Positions 26,423 through 36,428 of a DNA stretch of 64,000 bases are shown here, one piece after another (position 1 is the first letter of the stretch; every line of letters starts with the position of its first letter). The position numbers were made by a program, and so were the translations under genes. The notes below the pieces were generated by a model. It was not told where the DNA came from. It did not search any database and saw nothing but the letters and a program-made list of their open reading frames with translations. This DNA comes from Seleniivibrio woodruffii (GTDB lineage: Bacteria > Chrysiogenota > Deferribacteres > Deferribacterales > Geovibrionaceae): NCBI RefSeq assembly GCF_004339245.1, contig NZ_SMGG01000003.1, positions 151,106-215,105 of the forward strand, in the 5' to 3' direction.

Positions 26423-28534
26423 ATGAAATTCAGATTTGCTGCATATGACGAACAGGCGGACTACTCCAAAAGAAATATCATATCGTTCATTCACATAGGA
26501 AAAACGGCAGGAATGACCGTTACGGCGGCAATCTCCGCCTGCATGCCCGAATCGGTGGTCTCCTATCCGTTTACAGGATGGCATCACTGGGTCACCGACA
26601 AAAAAAGCCGCCTTATCAAAGAGGTGGATAATATCTACATTTCCGGTCACTTCAGCATAGGGGCATACACCCTTTTCGGTACAGACCGTACTGTAAGAAA
26701 CTATACCTTCCTCCGCAATCCATACAGCCTGGTAATGTCCTTTGACAAGTTCTTCAAAGAACAGCAGTATGCCAGATCTCAGGATCAGGTGGAGATATAC
26801 GCTGTGGAAAGCTATGTGAAAGCACTCGGTGGCGGCTGTTTCGACACAGCCCTTAAAACTCTCTCCGAAACCGTAACCATCACCGGCATAACCGAAATCA
26901 TGGGGAAATCCTTTGAACTGATAGCATACAACCTTAATGCCAATCAGGTTTCCTACGGAAGACACAACTACATAGAAAAGAACGACAACGCTGATATCCC
27001 TGATAAATATAAAAAATATGCCGAAAAGCATATGGCTGAGGATATCGCTCTCTACAGGCTGTCGTGTGAAAAACTGGACAAAATGCACAACGACATTTTT
27101 AACGTAAAAAGATACGCTATTCCCGCTGTCAATTTTTCCAGTGATAACGTATCTTCAATGCCCCATCTTAAAATGTCGGCGAAACTGACGGAATACAAAA
27201 ACGATTCCGAACATCTCGAAAGCCTGATCAACTACTACGAACAAGACAGCTCAGATCCGGTGAGAGCTCAACAGATCGGCCATTTCTATGCCGACAGAGC
27301 CAATGCGGCAGAGGCGGAAAAATGGTATCGAACTGCAACAGCAAATTCCGCCATCTACATTATCGGCCTTCTGAACATGCTGGCGCAACATGACAGGGAG
27401 CAGCAGCTTAAATACCTTTCAGACATCATAAACAAACTGAGCAGCATTAAAACACCGGAAGGTCATTTCACCTATCTGAGTGACTTCAAAAAGCAAATTG
27501 AAAAAATGCTGCCGGAGGATTTCAGCCGGTCGGATAAGCTGTATTTCGCTGATCTCTGGGAAACCATGCATGAAAACGAAAAGGCGGACTTTTTTACTCA
27601 GGTCATCCTCAAGGTCTCTTCCGGAAAAATTCATATCAAAAAAGGCATAGAGGAACTTTTCCCCTTCTGCCTCTCCCGAAGGTTTTCCGATGACAACCTA
27701 TACTGGGCGGGTTTTTTCCTGCATTTTCTCCTCCTTTCACGAAACAGGTCACTTTATGATAAGTTCATCCCCACCGTTCAGAGCAGGATTGAAGAGACTG
27801 TCGACCGATTTCTTAATGAGAAAGCGTGCAGGGAAAAGATAAACGGAGAAAATATTTACAACTTTGCCCTCACAGCTGGATTTCCGGCACCTGTCTATAA
27901 AATCAGCAAATACCTTTCCGAAACCCAGCCGGAGGAGATACACAAAATAAGGCTTCTCAGCAGTATGCTCAGTCTTGGTATGTTCAGAGAAATTCTGGAT
28001 TTCGACGAAAGCACTCTGCAAGAAGCAGATATCATAAAACTGGCAAGACCTATCAGGTATATTGCATCAGGGATGCTGGGAATCGACTGCAAAATGCCGT
28101 CAGATTCAGCGGAACTGCGCAGACAAATGATACTTCAGCCCGTTCAGCCTGACTTTTCAGACAAGCCCGTGAACCTTGTTGTCTGCTGTGGCGACCCGGC
28201 ATATGGCAAAATAGTGAAAGGATTCCGTATCGGCAAAGGTTCAAACATGGTCTCTTTTCTCCCCGCAATATCAGCCGGAAAACATTTTATGTGTGTCCAC
28301 AATCTGACCGGAATTTCCGAAGAACTGGCAGCGGAGTACATTGACGGAAATATGGACACGGTTATTGCCGCAGACCTGCGGGATATCAGAATTCTAAGCA
28401 GAATTTACCACCTTATAGAAAGCAAAGTGAATAAAAAAGTCTATATACGCTTTTTCAGTTACGACGGCAGGATGGAATCCGTCAATGCTGTACTTAACAG
28501 AGATATCTTAGACAGGCTGACTGAAATTAAATAA
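26423..28534 (+). CDS. PAPS-dependent sulfotransferase with long C-terminal helical region
   Basis: 703 residues. The N-terminal 230 residues fit a Sulfotransfer_2-type enzyme: F22-IHIGK27-TAGMT is the 5'-phosphosulfate loop, S74-GHF the following family segment, and F96-LRNP-YSLVMS106 the 3'-phosphate loop with R98 and S106. The enzyme should move sulfate from PAPS to a glycan hydroxyl. The rest is helical, with one TPR-like stretch (RAQQIGHFYADRANAAEAEKW), and ends in an unrecognised domain. ATG 26423 is preferred to TTG 26417 (GAGG eight bases upstream). The PAPS source is encoded 10 kb downstream. Confidence 0.82.
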   Translation: MKFRFAAYDEQADYSKRNIISFIHIGKTAGMTVTAAISACMPESVVSYPFTGWHHWVTDKKSRLIKEVDNIYISGHFSIGAYTLFGTDRTVRNYTFLRNPYSLVMSFDKFFKEQQYARSQDQVEIYAVESYVKALGGGCFDTALKTLSETVTITGITEIMGKSFELIAYNLNANQVSYGRHNYIEKNDNADIPDKYKKYAEKHMAEDIALYRLSCEKLDKMHNDIFNVKRYAIPAVNFSSDNVSSMPHLKMSAKLTEYKNDSEHLESLINYYEQDSSDPVRAQQIGHFYADRANAAEAEKWYRTATANSAIYIIGLLNMLAQHDREQQLKYLSDIINKLSSIKTPEGHFTYLSDFKKQIEKMLPEDFSRSDKLYFADLWETMHENEKADFFTQVILKVSSGKIHIKKGIEELFPFCLSRRFSDDNLYWAGFFLHFLLLSRNRSLYDKFIPTVQSRIEETVDRFLNEKACREKINGENIYNFALTAGFPAPVYKISKYLSETQPEEIHKIRLLSSMLSLGMFREILDFDESTLQEADIIKLARPIRYIASGMLGIDCKMPSDSAELRRQMILQPVQPDFSDKPVNLVVCCGDPAYGKIVKGFRIGKGSNMVSFLPAISAGKHFMCVHNLTGISEELAAEYIDGNMDTVIAADLRDIRILSRIYHLIESKVNKKVYIRFFSYDGRMESVNAVLNRDILDRLTEIK

Positions 28535-28621
28535 AACAGAATCATATTCAGGCACTATACACTTGCGGTAACACGTTTAAACTTATAAAATGGGGTTGCG
28601 TATAAGTCACAACGGTGGAAA

Positions 28622-29518
28622 ATGAAAATACTCATTATTAAACTCGGCTTCTCAGAAACACTTGACCCGGAAATAGGAAAAGTCTCATCTCTGGGAGATG
28701 TTCTGCGAACAACCCCTATATTATATGCCCTTAAAGAAAAATATCTGGATTCAAACATAACATGGCTGACAGACGAATCCGCCGCCCCCCTCCTGCACTA
28801 TAACCCATATATAGACAGGCTTCTTATCTGGGACTCTTTCATCGGATTTCAGCTGATGAGTGAAAGATATGACATTGTAATAAATCTTGAAAAAATAGGC
28901 GGGCTATGCGCACTTTCAAACCATATAAACGCATGGAAGAAATACGGTTTCCGCTTTGACGAAACCACAGGCTCATACGATGTTTACGAAGGCGCTGAAT
29001 ACGCCCTCGACCTCTGTCTGAAACACAACATAAAGAAGAACAACATCCGCATATGGCAGGAAATTCTCGTCGAAATGGTCGGAGTTGAATGGGCTCAGCA
29101 GCCTTATATCCTCGGCTACAAGCCAAAAACAAAAGAGTGCTTTGATGTCGGCTTCAACTATAAGGTGGGAACGAAATTTCCCGAAAAGGCATGGTCAGAA
29201 GAGAGCTGGAAAACACTGGAATCCATGCTGACAGCCGAAAACCGTACATTCAGCTACCAGCAGGGACTCTCTAACCTTTACGAATATATCGACTGGATCA
29301 ACTCCTGTAAAACGCTTATAACATGCGACAGTCTAGGTCTGCATATAGCACTCGCACTAAACAAGACCGTAATAGGCCTTTTCGGCCCGACTAACGCCAC
29401 CGAAGTCTTTTTCTACGGCCGCTCTTCACACATAAAAAAGAACTCCATGCACGAAATATCCCCTGAAGAAGTTTTTACTGAATACCGTAAAGCCGATTAC
29501 AGAGGGGATGCGCAATGA
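28622..29518 (+). CDS. Glycosyltransferase family 9 (heptosyltransferase-like)
   Basis: 298 residues. GT-B protein with the family 9 features ILIIKLGFSETL (short acceptor-side strand), SSLGDVLRTTPIL, and near the end ITCDSLGLHIALALNKTVIGLFGPT, the donor-binding loop of heptosyltransferases. It may use an ADP-heptose or another donor; the sequence does not decide. GGTGGA precedes the start. An 87-base gap separates it from the sulfotransferase, the largest gap inside the island, so a new transcript could begin here. Confidence 0.85.
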   Translation: MKILIIKLGFSETLDPEIGKVSSLGDVLRTTPILYALKEKYLDSNITWLTDESAAPLLHYNPYIDRLLIWDSFIGFQLMSERYDIVINLEKIGGLCALSNHINAWKKYGFRFDETTGSYDVYEGAEYALDLCLKHNIKKNNIRIWQEILVEMVGVEWAQQPYILGYKPKTKECFDVGFNYKVGTKFPEKAWSEESWKTLESMLTAENRTFSYQQGLSNLYEYIDWINSCKTLITCDSLGLHIALALNKTVIGLFGPTNATEVFFYGRSSHIKKNSMHEISPEEVFTEYRKADYRGDAQ

Positions 29519-30654
29519 ACATTAAGATATCCCTTATAACATCAACCCACAACGCATATAATCAGGACTTTTCGGTGCTGGAGAATCTGCTCGACAGCAG
29601 CGGCATAGCTCTGGAAGTAATCCGGGTCAACGATCCCTACGGCAGCTTCCACCTGAATAACATCAACTGCCGGAATATGCGGACAATCACTCCGCCAAAA
29701 GGCCTGGGCTATTTCAACTCACTCCGTTTCGGGCTCCTCCAGACCACAGGAAGCTATATATACTTTCTTTCGGAAGATACAAAGCTGAACGACCTCAGTT
29801 TCTTCTCGCAGGCTGTAAAAAAACTGAATGAAGATGCAGATCTCGTTTTCAGCAGATCAGAGGTCTCCACCGCCGGACACGGAAACTACATTATGAAGCA
29901 TCCGTTCAAGGAGCAGTACACCCCAGCCGAATTTCTTCGTGAGTGGTACAACCTGAGAATGATTTTTGTTGACTATTTCAGCTTCAGCAGCTTCATGTTC
30001 AGAAAAGATATGCTCATGGCAGCGGAAGCCTTTATCTCTTCATTCCCCGATGCTGTCTCGCTGGACACAGCAACAATAATCAAATCCATACTTCTGTCCA
30101 GAAATATAGCTTTTGTGGACTGTGTCACAGCTACAAGACACTTCAGAAGCGGCGGCAGGGATGTCAACGACAAAAGCAACATGACTGCACAGGTGGTCAA
30201 CCATTTTGCTATCCCTCTGGACGTGACCAGCTTCATAAAAAAACTTGATCTCAGCCACGAGCTTATAACCGAGATGAAAACGTTTTTCAACCAATATGCG
30301 GTCTATTCGTTCAACGCAATCACTTCTGATTTCTATCAGACTTCCAATGAGGTGATTTTTGACTGTATGGACTTTGAGGAACTGCTGAAAAACAGAGATG
30401 TTTATATCTACGGCAGAGGCTGGGTCGGACTGGCACTGGTTGAGTATCTGAAAAATGCCGGTATCGGCGTCAGGTCTTTCATTGATGATTTCAAAGCAGG
30501 CGAAGGAATCATAACTTTCGACCAGTTCAAAAACGAAGAACATAGAAATACTTCAGTCATCATCGCCAGTTATAAATGCACTGACGTTTTCAGAATATAC
30601 AAAAAACTCCAGACCGTCGGAGGCCTTAATATAATCGACCTTTTGAGAGCATAA
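29515..30654 (+). CDS. GT2-family glycosyltransferase with C-terminal Rossmann-like domain
   Basis: 379 residues, paralogous to the 25279 product along its full length (shared DYFSFSSFMFRKDML versus DYFALSTFVFKKELL, and VDCVTATRHF versus IDCVGYRWQKF). The GT-A acidic motif is FLSEDTK. The C-terminal module starts near residue 295 (VYIYGRGWVGLALVEYL, SFIDDFK, VIIASYKCTDV). It overlaps the GT9 gene by four bases. The pair suggests two related linkages or residues in the glycan. Confidence 0.82.
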   Translation: MNIKISLITSTHNAYNQDFSVLENLLDSSGIALEVIRVNDPYGSFHLNNINCRNMRTITPPKGLGYFNSLRFGLLQTTGSYIYFLSEDTKLNDLSFFSQAVKKLNEDADLVFSRSEVSTAGHGNYIMKHPFKEQYTPAEFLREWYNLRMIFVDYFSFSSFMFRKDMLMAAEAFISSFPDAVSLDTATIIKSILLSRNIAFVDCVTATRHFRSGGRDVNDKSNMTAQVVNHFAIPLDVTSFIKKLDLSHELITEMKTFFNQYAVYSFNAITSDFYQTSNEVIFDCMDFEELLKNRDVYIYGRGWVGLALVEYLKNAGIGVRSFIDDFKAGEGIITFDQFKNEEHRNTSVIIASYKCTDVFRIYKKLQTVGGLNIIDLLRA

Positions 30655-30656
30655 CT

Positions 30657-33266
30657 ATGATAACGGCATTCGTTCCCACCCTGAACAACGAAAAGACCAT
30701 CGGACGGGTTCTGAAAGCAATAAAGGCGCAGACGGTGAGGCCGAAGCGGATAATCGTCATCGACAGCGGCTCAGCGGACGCAACGGAATCCATCTGTCTG
30801 GATGCGGGTGTGGAGTTCTACCCGAAATCCTATTTCGGCGATTTCGAGATTCTGGGGCTGGGCAGAGCCAGAAACCGTATTCTCGAACTTATCGACACGC
30901 CGTATCTTCTCTCTGTGGACAGCGACATTATCCTGCGCCCCGACCACATAGAAAAGATCCTGCCCATGTTCGCCGAAGACCCAGCCATAGCAGGCATAGC
31001 AGGCAGACAGATAGAGCTGAACCGTATCCACATGGGCGACAAGTGCCGTGCGCTGGTGGACATGCGTGACCTCTACAACGAATCCCGTAAGCTGAAAGAC
31101 GAGTTTCGCCCGTTTCTGATGGGTTCGAACAACATATACAGAACCGATGCCCTCCACATTGTAGGAATGGCCGAGAACGGCAACAAATTCAGGCCGTTTG
31201 AGGACGCATTCATGTCCAACTATGAGGATGCGGATGTTGGCCACAAGCTCACAAAACACGGCTATAAGCTCCTCTGGACGCCCTCCGTGCCGACATATCA
31301 TCTCCAGAAGGACGACGTGCGCTCCTACATAAACAGAGCCTACCGCTACAGGGTCTTCAAATGGCTCCTTAACGGCGGTTTTGAGACGGAAGAGGCATAT
31401 GCGGGCAAGATCGAGCACAACATAAACTACGTCCGGATGGGCATAAACATCATCACTGAAAAACAGCGGTCATATCTGGCCTATCCCTTCTTTCTTGCAG
31501 GTTTCAGCTTTTTCATAGAGGACATACTGCACTTTGAACAGGGACACCCCATGGCACGCAAAATATACAACAGCTTCCTGAAAAGCATGGAACACTGCAA
31601 AAGCGAGGAACTGAAACGGGGCATCCTTGAGTTCAACAGGCTGATACTGGACAACATAACCCTTGAGCGCACCGAGGAATACGACGAGCGCATCCTTGAG
31701 TGGTTCCTGAGCCTTGCCGACCTTTCGGCCTTCCACAAAAAGTTTCCCGCCATGCACGACACAAAGCTTACGGAAACCGATGAGAACACCCGTATCTCCT
31801 GCCTTACAGCCTCAAAAAAGAGGATGGAAGCTGAGGATAATTTAAATATCTACGGCAATTTCAAAGTTATGCTTATGAATCTGCCGTGGCGAAAAGAGAA
31901 CGGCAGATACGGCGTCCGTGCAGGAAGCCGCTGGCCGCACACATACGACATGGGCAGATACGATTCCGCTCTCCCGCCGTACATCCCTTATCCATTCTTT
32001 TTGGGACACACATTCAGCCTGCTCCAGCGGGCGGGGATATCCTCATGGATGTGCGATGCGGTGGCAGAGGGCTACACAGAGGAGGAGGCAATATTTGAAG
32101 CGTTCGGCTACGAACCGAACCTCATAATTGCCGAAGTTTCAGTACCCAGCCTCACAGGCGACCTGAAAACTCTGGCGGACATAAAGGCATTTCTGCCCGA
32201 CACAAAAATATGCATCACAGGTCCTTTACCTAAAGATATAATCGCTCAGCTGGCGGAAAAACCTTTTATAGACCACATAATTGACGGGGAATATGAGTTC
32301 GCCGCACTTAAACTGGCACAAGATCTGAAGCACAAACGTATGACGCAGAAAACAGTCCCCATGGAGCGGCAGGACGACTACGCTCAGCTTCCCGTTCCCG
32401 AAAGGCTGTTCACCCCGTTTTACAACTACAACGACAGACCCGTTGCGGCTCTAAAATACCCGTCTCTACAGATACAGCTCTCCAGAGGATGCCCGTTCGG
32501 CTGCTCCTTCTGCGTTCTGCCGTCGGTTTTCTACGGCGACAGATACCGAAAAGGCGACATAGTTAAAGCTGTAAACGAGATAGAAAAAAACTTTAAAACA
32601 TTCGGCATACAGTCCTTCTATGCGGACGACGACACATTCAACGTGGACAAACGCCATGTTGCAGCATTCGCTCAGGAGCTTATCGACAGAGGGCTGAACC
32701 TGCCGTGGATGGCTATGGCAAGAGCCGACACTCTGAACGACAAAGAACTTCTTACCCTTCTGAAACAGTCGGGGCTTATCGGTCTGAAATTCGGCATAGA
32801 GAGCACAAATCAGGCCGCACTGGCTGAAATGAACAAAAAGCTGAATATAGAAAAATGTCAGGAGACCTTTGAAATATGCAGGGAGCTTGGCATAGGGATA
32901 CATCTGACTTTCACTCTGGGCTATCTGGCGGACACGCCTGTTACTGCGGAAAACACCTTCCGCTGGCTGATAGGGCAGAATCCCGACTCCATGCAGGTGT
33001 CGCTGACCATCCCCTTCCCCGGCACGCCCATGTTTGACACCCTCAAGAATATGAACGTTCTGACCGATATGAACATGGACGGTTACGACGGTGCCGATAA
33101 CCTCCCCTTTGAAACACCCATGGGGCGTGATAGAGTAAAACTGCTGAAACAGCAGTGGATTGCGGCATGGCTTGCATTTAAAAAAGGCGAAAGGACAGAG
33201 GCCTCTCAGCTGACTGCATTCAGCGATCCCCATGGCCTGTCCGAATATATAGGGAGCAGACTTTGA
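30657..33266 (+). CDS. Fusion of GT2 glycosyltransferase and radical SAM (class B-like) enzyme
   Basis: 869 residues. Residues 1 to about 330 are a GT-A family 2 transferase (TAFVPTLNNEKTIGRVLKAI, IDSGSAD, D88-S-D90 metal motif, FLMGSNNIYR). Residues about 395-560 look like the Rossmann domain of B12-binding radical SAM proteins, but D467-AVAE-G472 replaces the DxHxxG cobalamin motif, so B12 binding is doubtful. Residues about 600-810 are a radical SAM core with C612-PFG-C616-SF-C619 and MAMARADTL. I know of no common protein with this combination. It starts two bases after its neighbour's stop. Confidence 0.85.
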   Translation: MITAFVPTLNNEKTIGRVLKAIKAQTVRPKRIIVIDSGSADATESICLDAGVEFYPKSYFGDFEILGLGRARNRILELIDTPYLLSVDSDIILRPDHIEKILPMFAEDPAIAGIAGRQIELNRIHMGDKCRALVDMRDLYNESRKLKDEFRPFLMGSNNIYRTDALHIVGMAENGNKFRPFEDAFMSNYEDADVGHKLTKHGYKLLWTPSVPTYHLQKDDVRSYINRAYRYRVFKWLLNGGFETEEAYAGKIEHNINYVRMGINIITEKQRSYLAYPFFLAGFSFFIEDILHFEQGHPMARKIYNSFLKSMEHCKSEELKRGILEFNRLILDNITLERTEEYDERILEWFLSLADLSAFHKKFPAMHDTKLTETDENTRISCLTASKKRMEAEDNLNIYGNFKVMLMNLPWRKENGRYGVRAGSRWPHTYDMGRYDSALPPYIPYPFFLGHTFSLLQRAGISSWMCDAVAEGYTEEEAIFEAFGYEPNLIIAEVSVPSLTGDLKTLADIKAFLPDTKICITGPLPKDIIAQLAEKPFIDHIIDGEYEFAALKLAQDLKHKRMTQKTVPMERQDDYAQLPVPERLFTPFYNYNDRPVAALKYPSLQIQLSRGCPFGCSFCVLPSVFYGDRYRKGDIVKAVNEIEKNFKTFGIQSFYADDDTFNVDKRHVAAFAQELIDRGLNLPWMAMARADTLNDKELLTLLKQSGLIGLKFGIESTNQAALAEMNKKLNIEKCQETFEICRELGIGIHLTFTLGYLADTPVTAENTFRWLIGQNPDSMQVSLTIPFPGTPMFDTLKNMNVLTDMNMDGYDGADNLPFETPMGRDRVKLLKQQWIAAWLAFKKGERTEASQLTAFSDPHGLSEYIGSRL

Positions 33267-34279
33267 AAATACTTATTACAGGCGGCTGCGGCTTTGTGGG
33301 AAGCAGTCTCGCACTTAAACTCAAGCATAAATACCCCGCATACACCATAACTGCACTGGACAACCTCCACCGCAAGGGGAGCGAACAGAACATTCTGTTT
33401 CTGTCAGCGGCGGGGATAAACTTCATTCAGGGCGATGTCCGCTTTCAGGAAGACCTTGAGGAACTCTCCTACGACGTTATCATTGAGGCCAGCGCCGAAC
33501 CGTCTGTCATGGCGGGGCTGAAAGGCGACGACAGATACCTTATCGACACCAATTTCAACGGACTTTTCAACTGCATCGGTTCCGCTCTTAAGAACAATGC
33601 GAAGATGATCTTTCTCTCCACCAGCAGAATTTTTCCCATGTCTGCCATAAACAGTCAGGACTACATTGAAGAACCCTCACGCTACACCCTGCGCTACGGC
33701 ACAGGTTTCGCCGAGAACTTCTCCAAAGAGGGCACACGCTCGCTCTACGGAATGAGCAAATACGCAGGAGAGCTGATGATAGCCGAATACATCGATATGT
33801 TCGGCCTGAAAGCAGTAATAAACCGCTGCGGTCTCATTGCAGGCAAGGGTCAGTTCGGCAGGACAGATCAGGGAGTGATAACCCACTGGGCGGCAAGCTA
33901 TATCTACGACAAGCCCCTGAGCATCTTCGGCACCGGAAAACAGGTTCGTGACGTGCTGAACGTAAGCGATCTTTTCCGTCTGGTAGACATGCAGATACAC
34001 GACTTCACCACCTTCTCCGGCGAGCTTTTCAACGTGGGCGGCGGAATCCGCAACTCACTCTCAATATTCGAACTGGATTCGCTCTGCAAAAAATACGTTG
34101 GTCAGAAAGATATAGATTTTCAGCCTGAAAGGGACATGGACATCAAATATTATGTCACCGACAACTCCAAGATCCAGAAGCTCGGATGGCAGCCTGAGAT
34201 ATCCGCAGAAGACACCGTTAAAGAGATCATCGAATGGCTGAACAGCAACAAAGAGGAGCTGAGATGGATATTTGCCTGA
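33263..34279 (+). CDS. NAD-dependent epimerase/dehydratase (extended SDR)
   Basis: 338 residues. G7-GCGFVG binds NAD, and Y162-GMSK166 supplies the catalytic Tyr/Lys. The fold resembles CDP-paratose 2-epimerase and GalE-type enzymes ([36 protein letters not shown]). It acts on a nucleotide sugar; which one cannot be read. It overlaps the fusion gene by four bases and the next epimerase by 16, so the three are probably translated together. Confidence 0.88.
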   Translation: MKILITGGCGFVGSSLALKLKHKYPAYTITALDNLHRKGSEQNILFLSAAGINFIQGDVRFQEDLEELSYDVIIEASAEPSVMAGLKGDDRYLIDTNFNGLFNCIGSALKNNAKMIFLSTSRIFPMSAINSQDYIEEPSRYTLRYGTGFAENFSKEGTRSLYGMSKYAGELMIAEYIDMFGLKAVINRCGLIAGKGQFGRTDQGVITHWAASYIYDKPLSIFGTGKQVRDVLNVSDLFRLVDMQIHDFTTFSGELFNVGGGIRNSLSIFELDSLCKKYVGQKDIDFQPERDMDIKYYVTDNSKIQKLGWQPEISAEDTVKEIIEWLNSNKEELRWIFA

Positions 34280-35331
34280 TAACGGGTAGCGGAGGACTGA
34301 TAGGTTCGGAGGCAGCGGAGTTCTTCTCCGGCAGTTTCGACAAGGTCATCGGCATCGACAACGATATGCGGGCTTATTTTTTCGGCGAGGGTGCGTCAAC
34401 CTCATGGAATGTTGCACGTCTGGGCGAAAATCTGAAAAATTATGAACATTTCAGCATAGATATCAGGGATTTTGATAAACTTGAAAAACTGTTCTCCGAA
34501 TACGGAACCGACATAAAGCTCGTTCTGCACACAGCGGCACAGCCCAGCCACGACTGGGCGGCGAAGGAACCCTTCACCGATTTCACAGTGAACGCAAACG
34601 GCACACTGAACATGCTCGAAGCGGCGAAACGACACTGCCCCGATGCAGTCTTCATATTTACATCCACCAACAAGGTATACGGCGACACGCCTAACCTGCT
34701 CCCCCTTGTGGAGCTTGAGACCCGCTGGGAGATAGACAGCTCCCACCCCTATTTTGAAAGGGGCATAGATGAAACCATGTCCATCGACAGCTCAAAACAC
34801 TCCATCTTCGGCGCAAGCAAGGTGGCCGCAGATGTCATGGTTCAGGAATACGGCCGCTACTTCGGCATGAAAACCGCCGTTTTCAGAGGGGGATGCCTCA
34901 CAGGACCCAACCACTCCGGCGCACAGCTCCACGGATTCTTAAGCTATCTGGTGAAATGCGCAGTCACCGACACACCCTACACCATCTTCGGCTACAAGGG
35001 CAAACAGGTGCGTGACAACATTCATTCATACGACATGATAAACGCATTCAGTCATTTTTATAAAGCACCCCGTTCCGGTGTAGTTTACAACATGGGCGGA
35101 AGCCGCCACAGCTGCTGTTCCATGCTGGAAGCAATAGCCATGCTTGAAAAACTCACAGGCAGACCTTTCAGACACAGCTACACAGAGGACAACAGAAGCG
35201 GCGACCACATCTGGTGGATAAGCGACGTTTCAAAATTCAAAAACGACTACCCCGAATGGGAATACACGTTCGGCATCGAACGCATCATAACCGACATCTA
35301 CCGCACCATGCTTGAAAGGGGAACCGCATGA
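34264..35331 (+). CDS. NAD-dependent epimerase/dehydratase (CDP-paratose epimerase-like)
   Basis: 355 residues. The NAD motif is T7-GSGGLIG. The catalytic YxxxK position reads F182-GAS-K186, so the usual tyrosine is phenylalanine; from memory, relatives with the same [12 protein letters not shown] block share this. The block [20 protein letters not shown] is typical of the group. A reaction not needing the tyrosine as acid/base is possible. GAGGAG precedes ATG 34264. It works with the other epimerase beside it, perhaps on successive steps. Confidence 0.85.
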   Translation: MDICLITGSGGLIGSEAAEFFSGSFDKVIGIDNDMRAYFFGEGASTSWNVARLGENLKNYEHFSIDIRDFDKLEKLFSEYGTDIKLVLHTAAQPSHDWAAKEPFTDFTVNANGTLNMLEAAKRHCPDAVFIFTSTNKVYGDTPNLLPLVELETRWEIDSSHPYFERGIDETMSIDSSKHSIFGASKVAADVMVQEYGRYFGMKTAVFRGGCLTGPNHSGAQLHGFLSYLVKCAVTDTPYTIFGYKGKQVRDNIHSYDMINAFSHFYKAPRSGVVYNMGGSRHSCCSMLEAIAMLEKLTGRPFRHSYTEDNRSGDHIWWISDVSKFKNDYPEWEYTFGIERIITDIYRTMLERGTA

Positions 35332-36428
35332 ACTACAACATAGAGGATATTTCTTACTGCATCACAGAGAGCTGTCCCGGCCCCTGCCGCTACTGCTCTA
35401 TGTGGCAGCTGCCCGACAGGCAGTCCGAGGAACTGACCCCCGCCGAGCTTGACAGTATCTTTTCGTCAAAATACCTGAACCTGAAAAAAGTACACCTTAC
35501 AGGCGGCGAACCCCATCTCACCGATAATATTTTCAACATTGCCGACAGCATATACAAATTCCACGACACGGTGGTAACGGATACCCCTATCACAGGGTGG
35601 TTTCCCGAACGCCACGTTGAAGTTGCAGAATATTTCCTGAAAAAGCACCCTCTGGTTCGTCTGGACATCTCTCTGGACGGAGACGAGGAGACCAACGGAA
35701 AGATTCGACTGCGCAAAGACGGATTCAAACTGGCAGTGAAAACCGTTGAGGAGCTTTCAAAGCTCAAAGGCGTTGTTCTGCGCTTCCAGTTCACCATTTA
35801 CAAAGAGAACCACCATCTCATAGAGTGGATGTACAACTTCGCAAAGGAACTGGGTGTGGGGCTCTACATAGGCTACGGACGATACAACCCAACCCGCTAC
35901 CGCAACCTGAAAGACAACCTTGTAAAAGAGGAGCTGAACGAGAACAGCTTCATCTGGACTGACGAAGAGCTTGCCACCATCGACAGACAGCTTCTCAACA
36001 TAGGCTACGACAAGGGCAGATACGCCGGAAAATATTATTTCCAGAAAGCCATATACGAGCGCAGACCCGTTGAGTTCGACTGCTACATGGGCAGGCGAAG
36101 CATCGACATAGACCCCTACGGCAACGTGTATCCCTGTCTGCTCTGGCTGAACTATCTGAAAATGGGCAACATCCGCACCGCAGGCGGTTTTGACAAGGTG
36201 CTCGAGGGCGATCAGGCACAGGAAGTTCTCACCATGATAGAGTCCAAACAGTGTCAACAGGACTGCACCTTCACCTGCGCAACAAAAATGACCCTTAAAA
36301 ATCCCGACATCCCCTCTGTGGGAATGATAAAATATCCGGGTAGATACGGCTATATTTTCAGCGAACTGGACGTTATCCCCATACGCCCCTGGTGGTATGA
36401 CGAGTACGTCCAAAGGGGCATAATTTGA
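35328..36428 (+). CDS. Radical SAM protein
   Basis: 366 residues. The cluster motif is C16-PGP-C20-RY-C23, with LTGGEPHLT as the SAM-binding GGEP motif, and C-terminal cysteines ([24 protein letters not shown]) forming a SPASM/twitch-like site. The ATG overlaps the epimerase stop (ATGA). Substrate unknown. It belongs to the more GC-rich right part of the island together with the GT2-radical SAM fusion. Confidence 0.86.
   Translation: MNYNIEDISYCITESCPGPCRYCSMWQLPDRQSEELTPAELDSIFSSKYLNLKKVHLTGGEPHLTDNIFNIADSIYKFHDTVVTDTPITGWFPERHVEVAEYFLKKHPLVRLDISLDGDEETNGKIRLRKDGFKLAVKTVEELSKLKGVVLRFQFTIYKENHHLIEWMYNFAKELGVGLYIGYGRYNPTRYRNLKDNLVKEELNENSFIWTDEELATIDRQLLNIGYDKGRYAGKYYFQKAIYERRPVEFDCYMGRRSIDIDPYGNVYPCLLWLNYLKMGNIRTAGGFDKVLEGDQAQEVLTMIESKQCQQDCTFTCATKMTLKNPDIPSVGMIKYPGRYGYIFSELDVIPIRPWWYDEYVQRGII

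Noticed and set aside
28535-28621. Promoter in the largest gap inside the island
   Set aside because: Candidate hexamers (TTGCGG, TATAAA) have poor spacing (15), so no promoter is listed.
32034-32080. Cobalamin-binding site in the fusion protein
   Set aside because: The fold may be B12-like, but the DxHxxG histidine is absent (D467-AVAE-G472), so I do not call a B12 enzyme.
31886-32127. Overlapping rightward frames inside the GT2-radical SAM gene
   Set aside because: They are alternate frames of the fusion gene; the main frame continues with recognised motifs on both sides.
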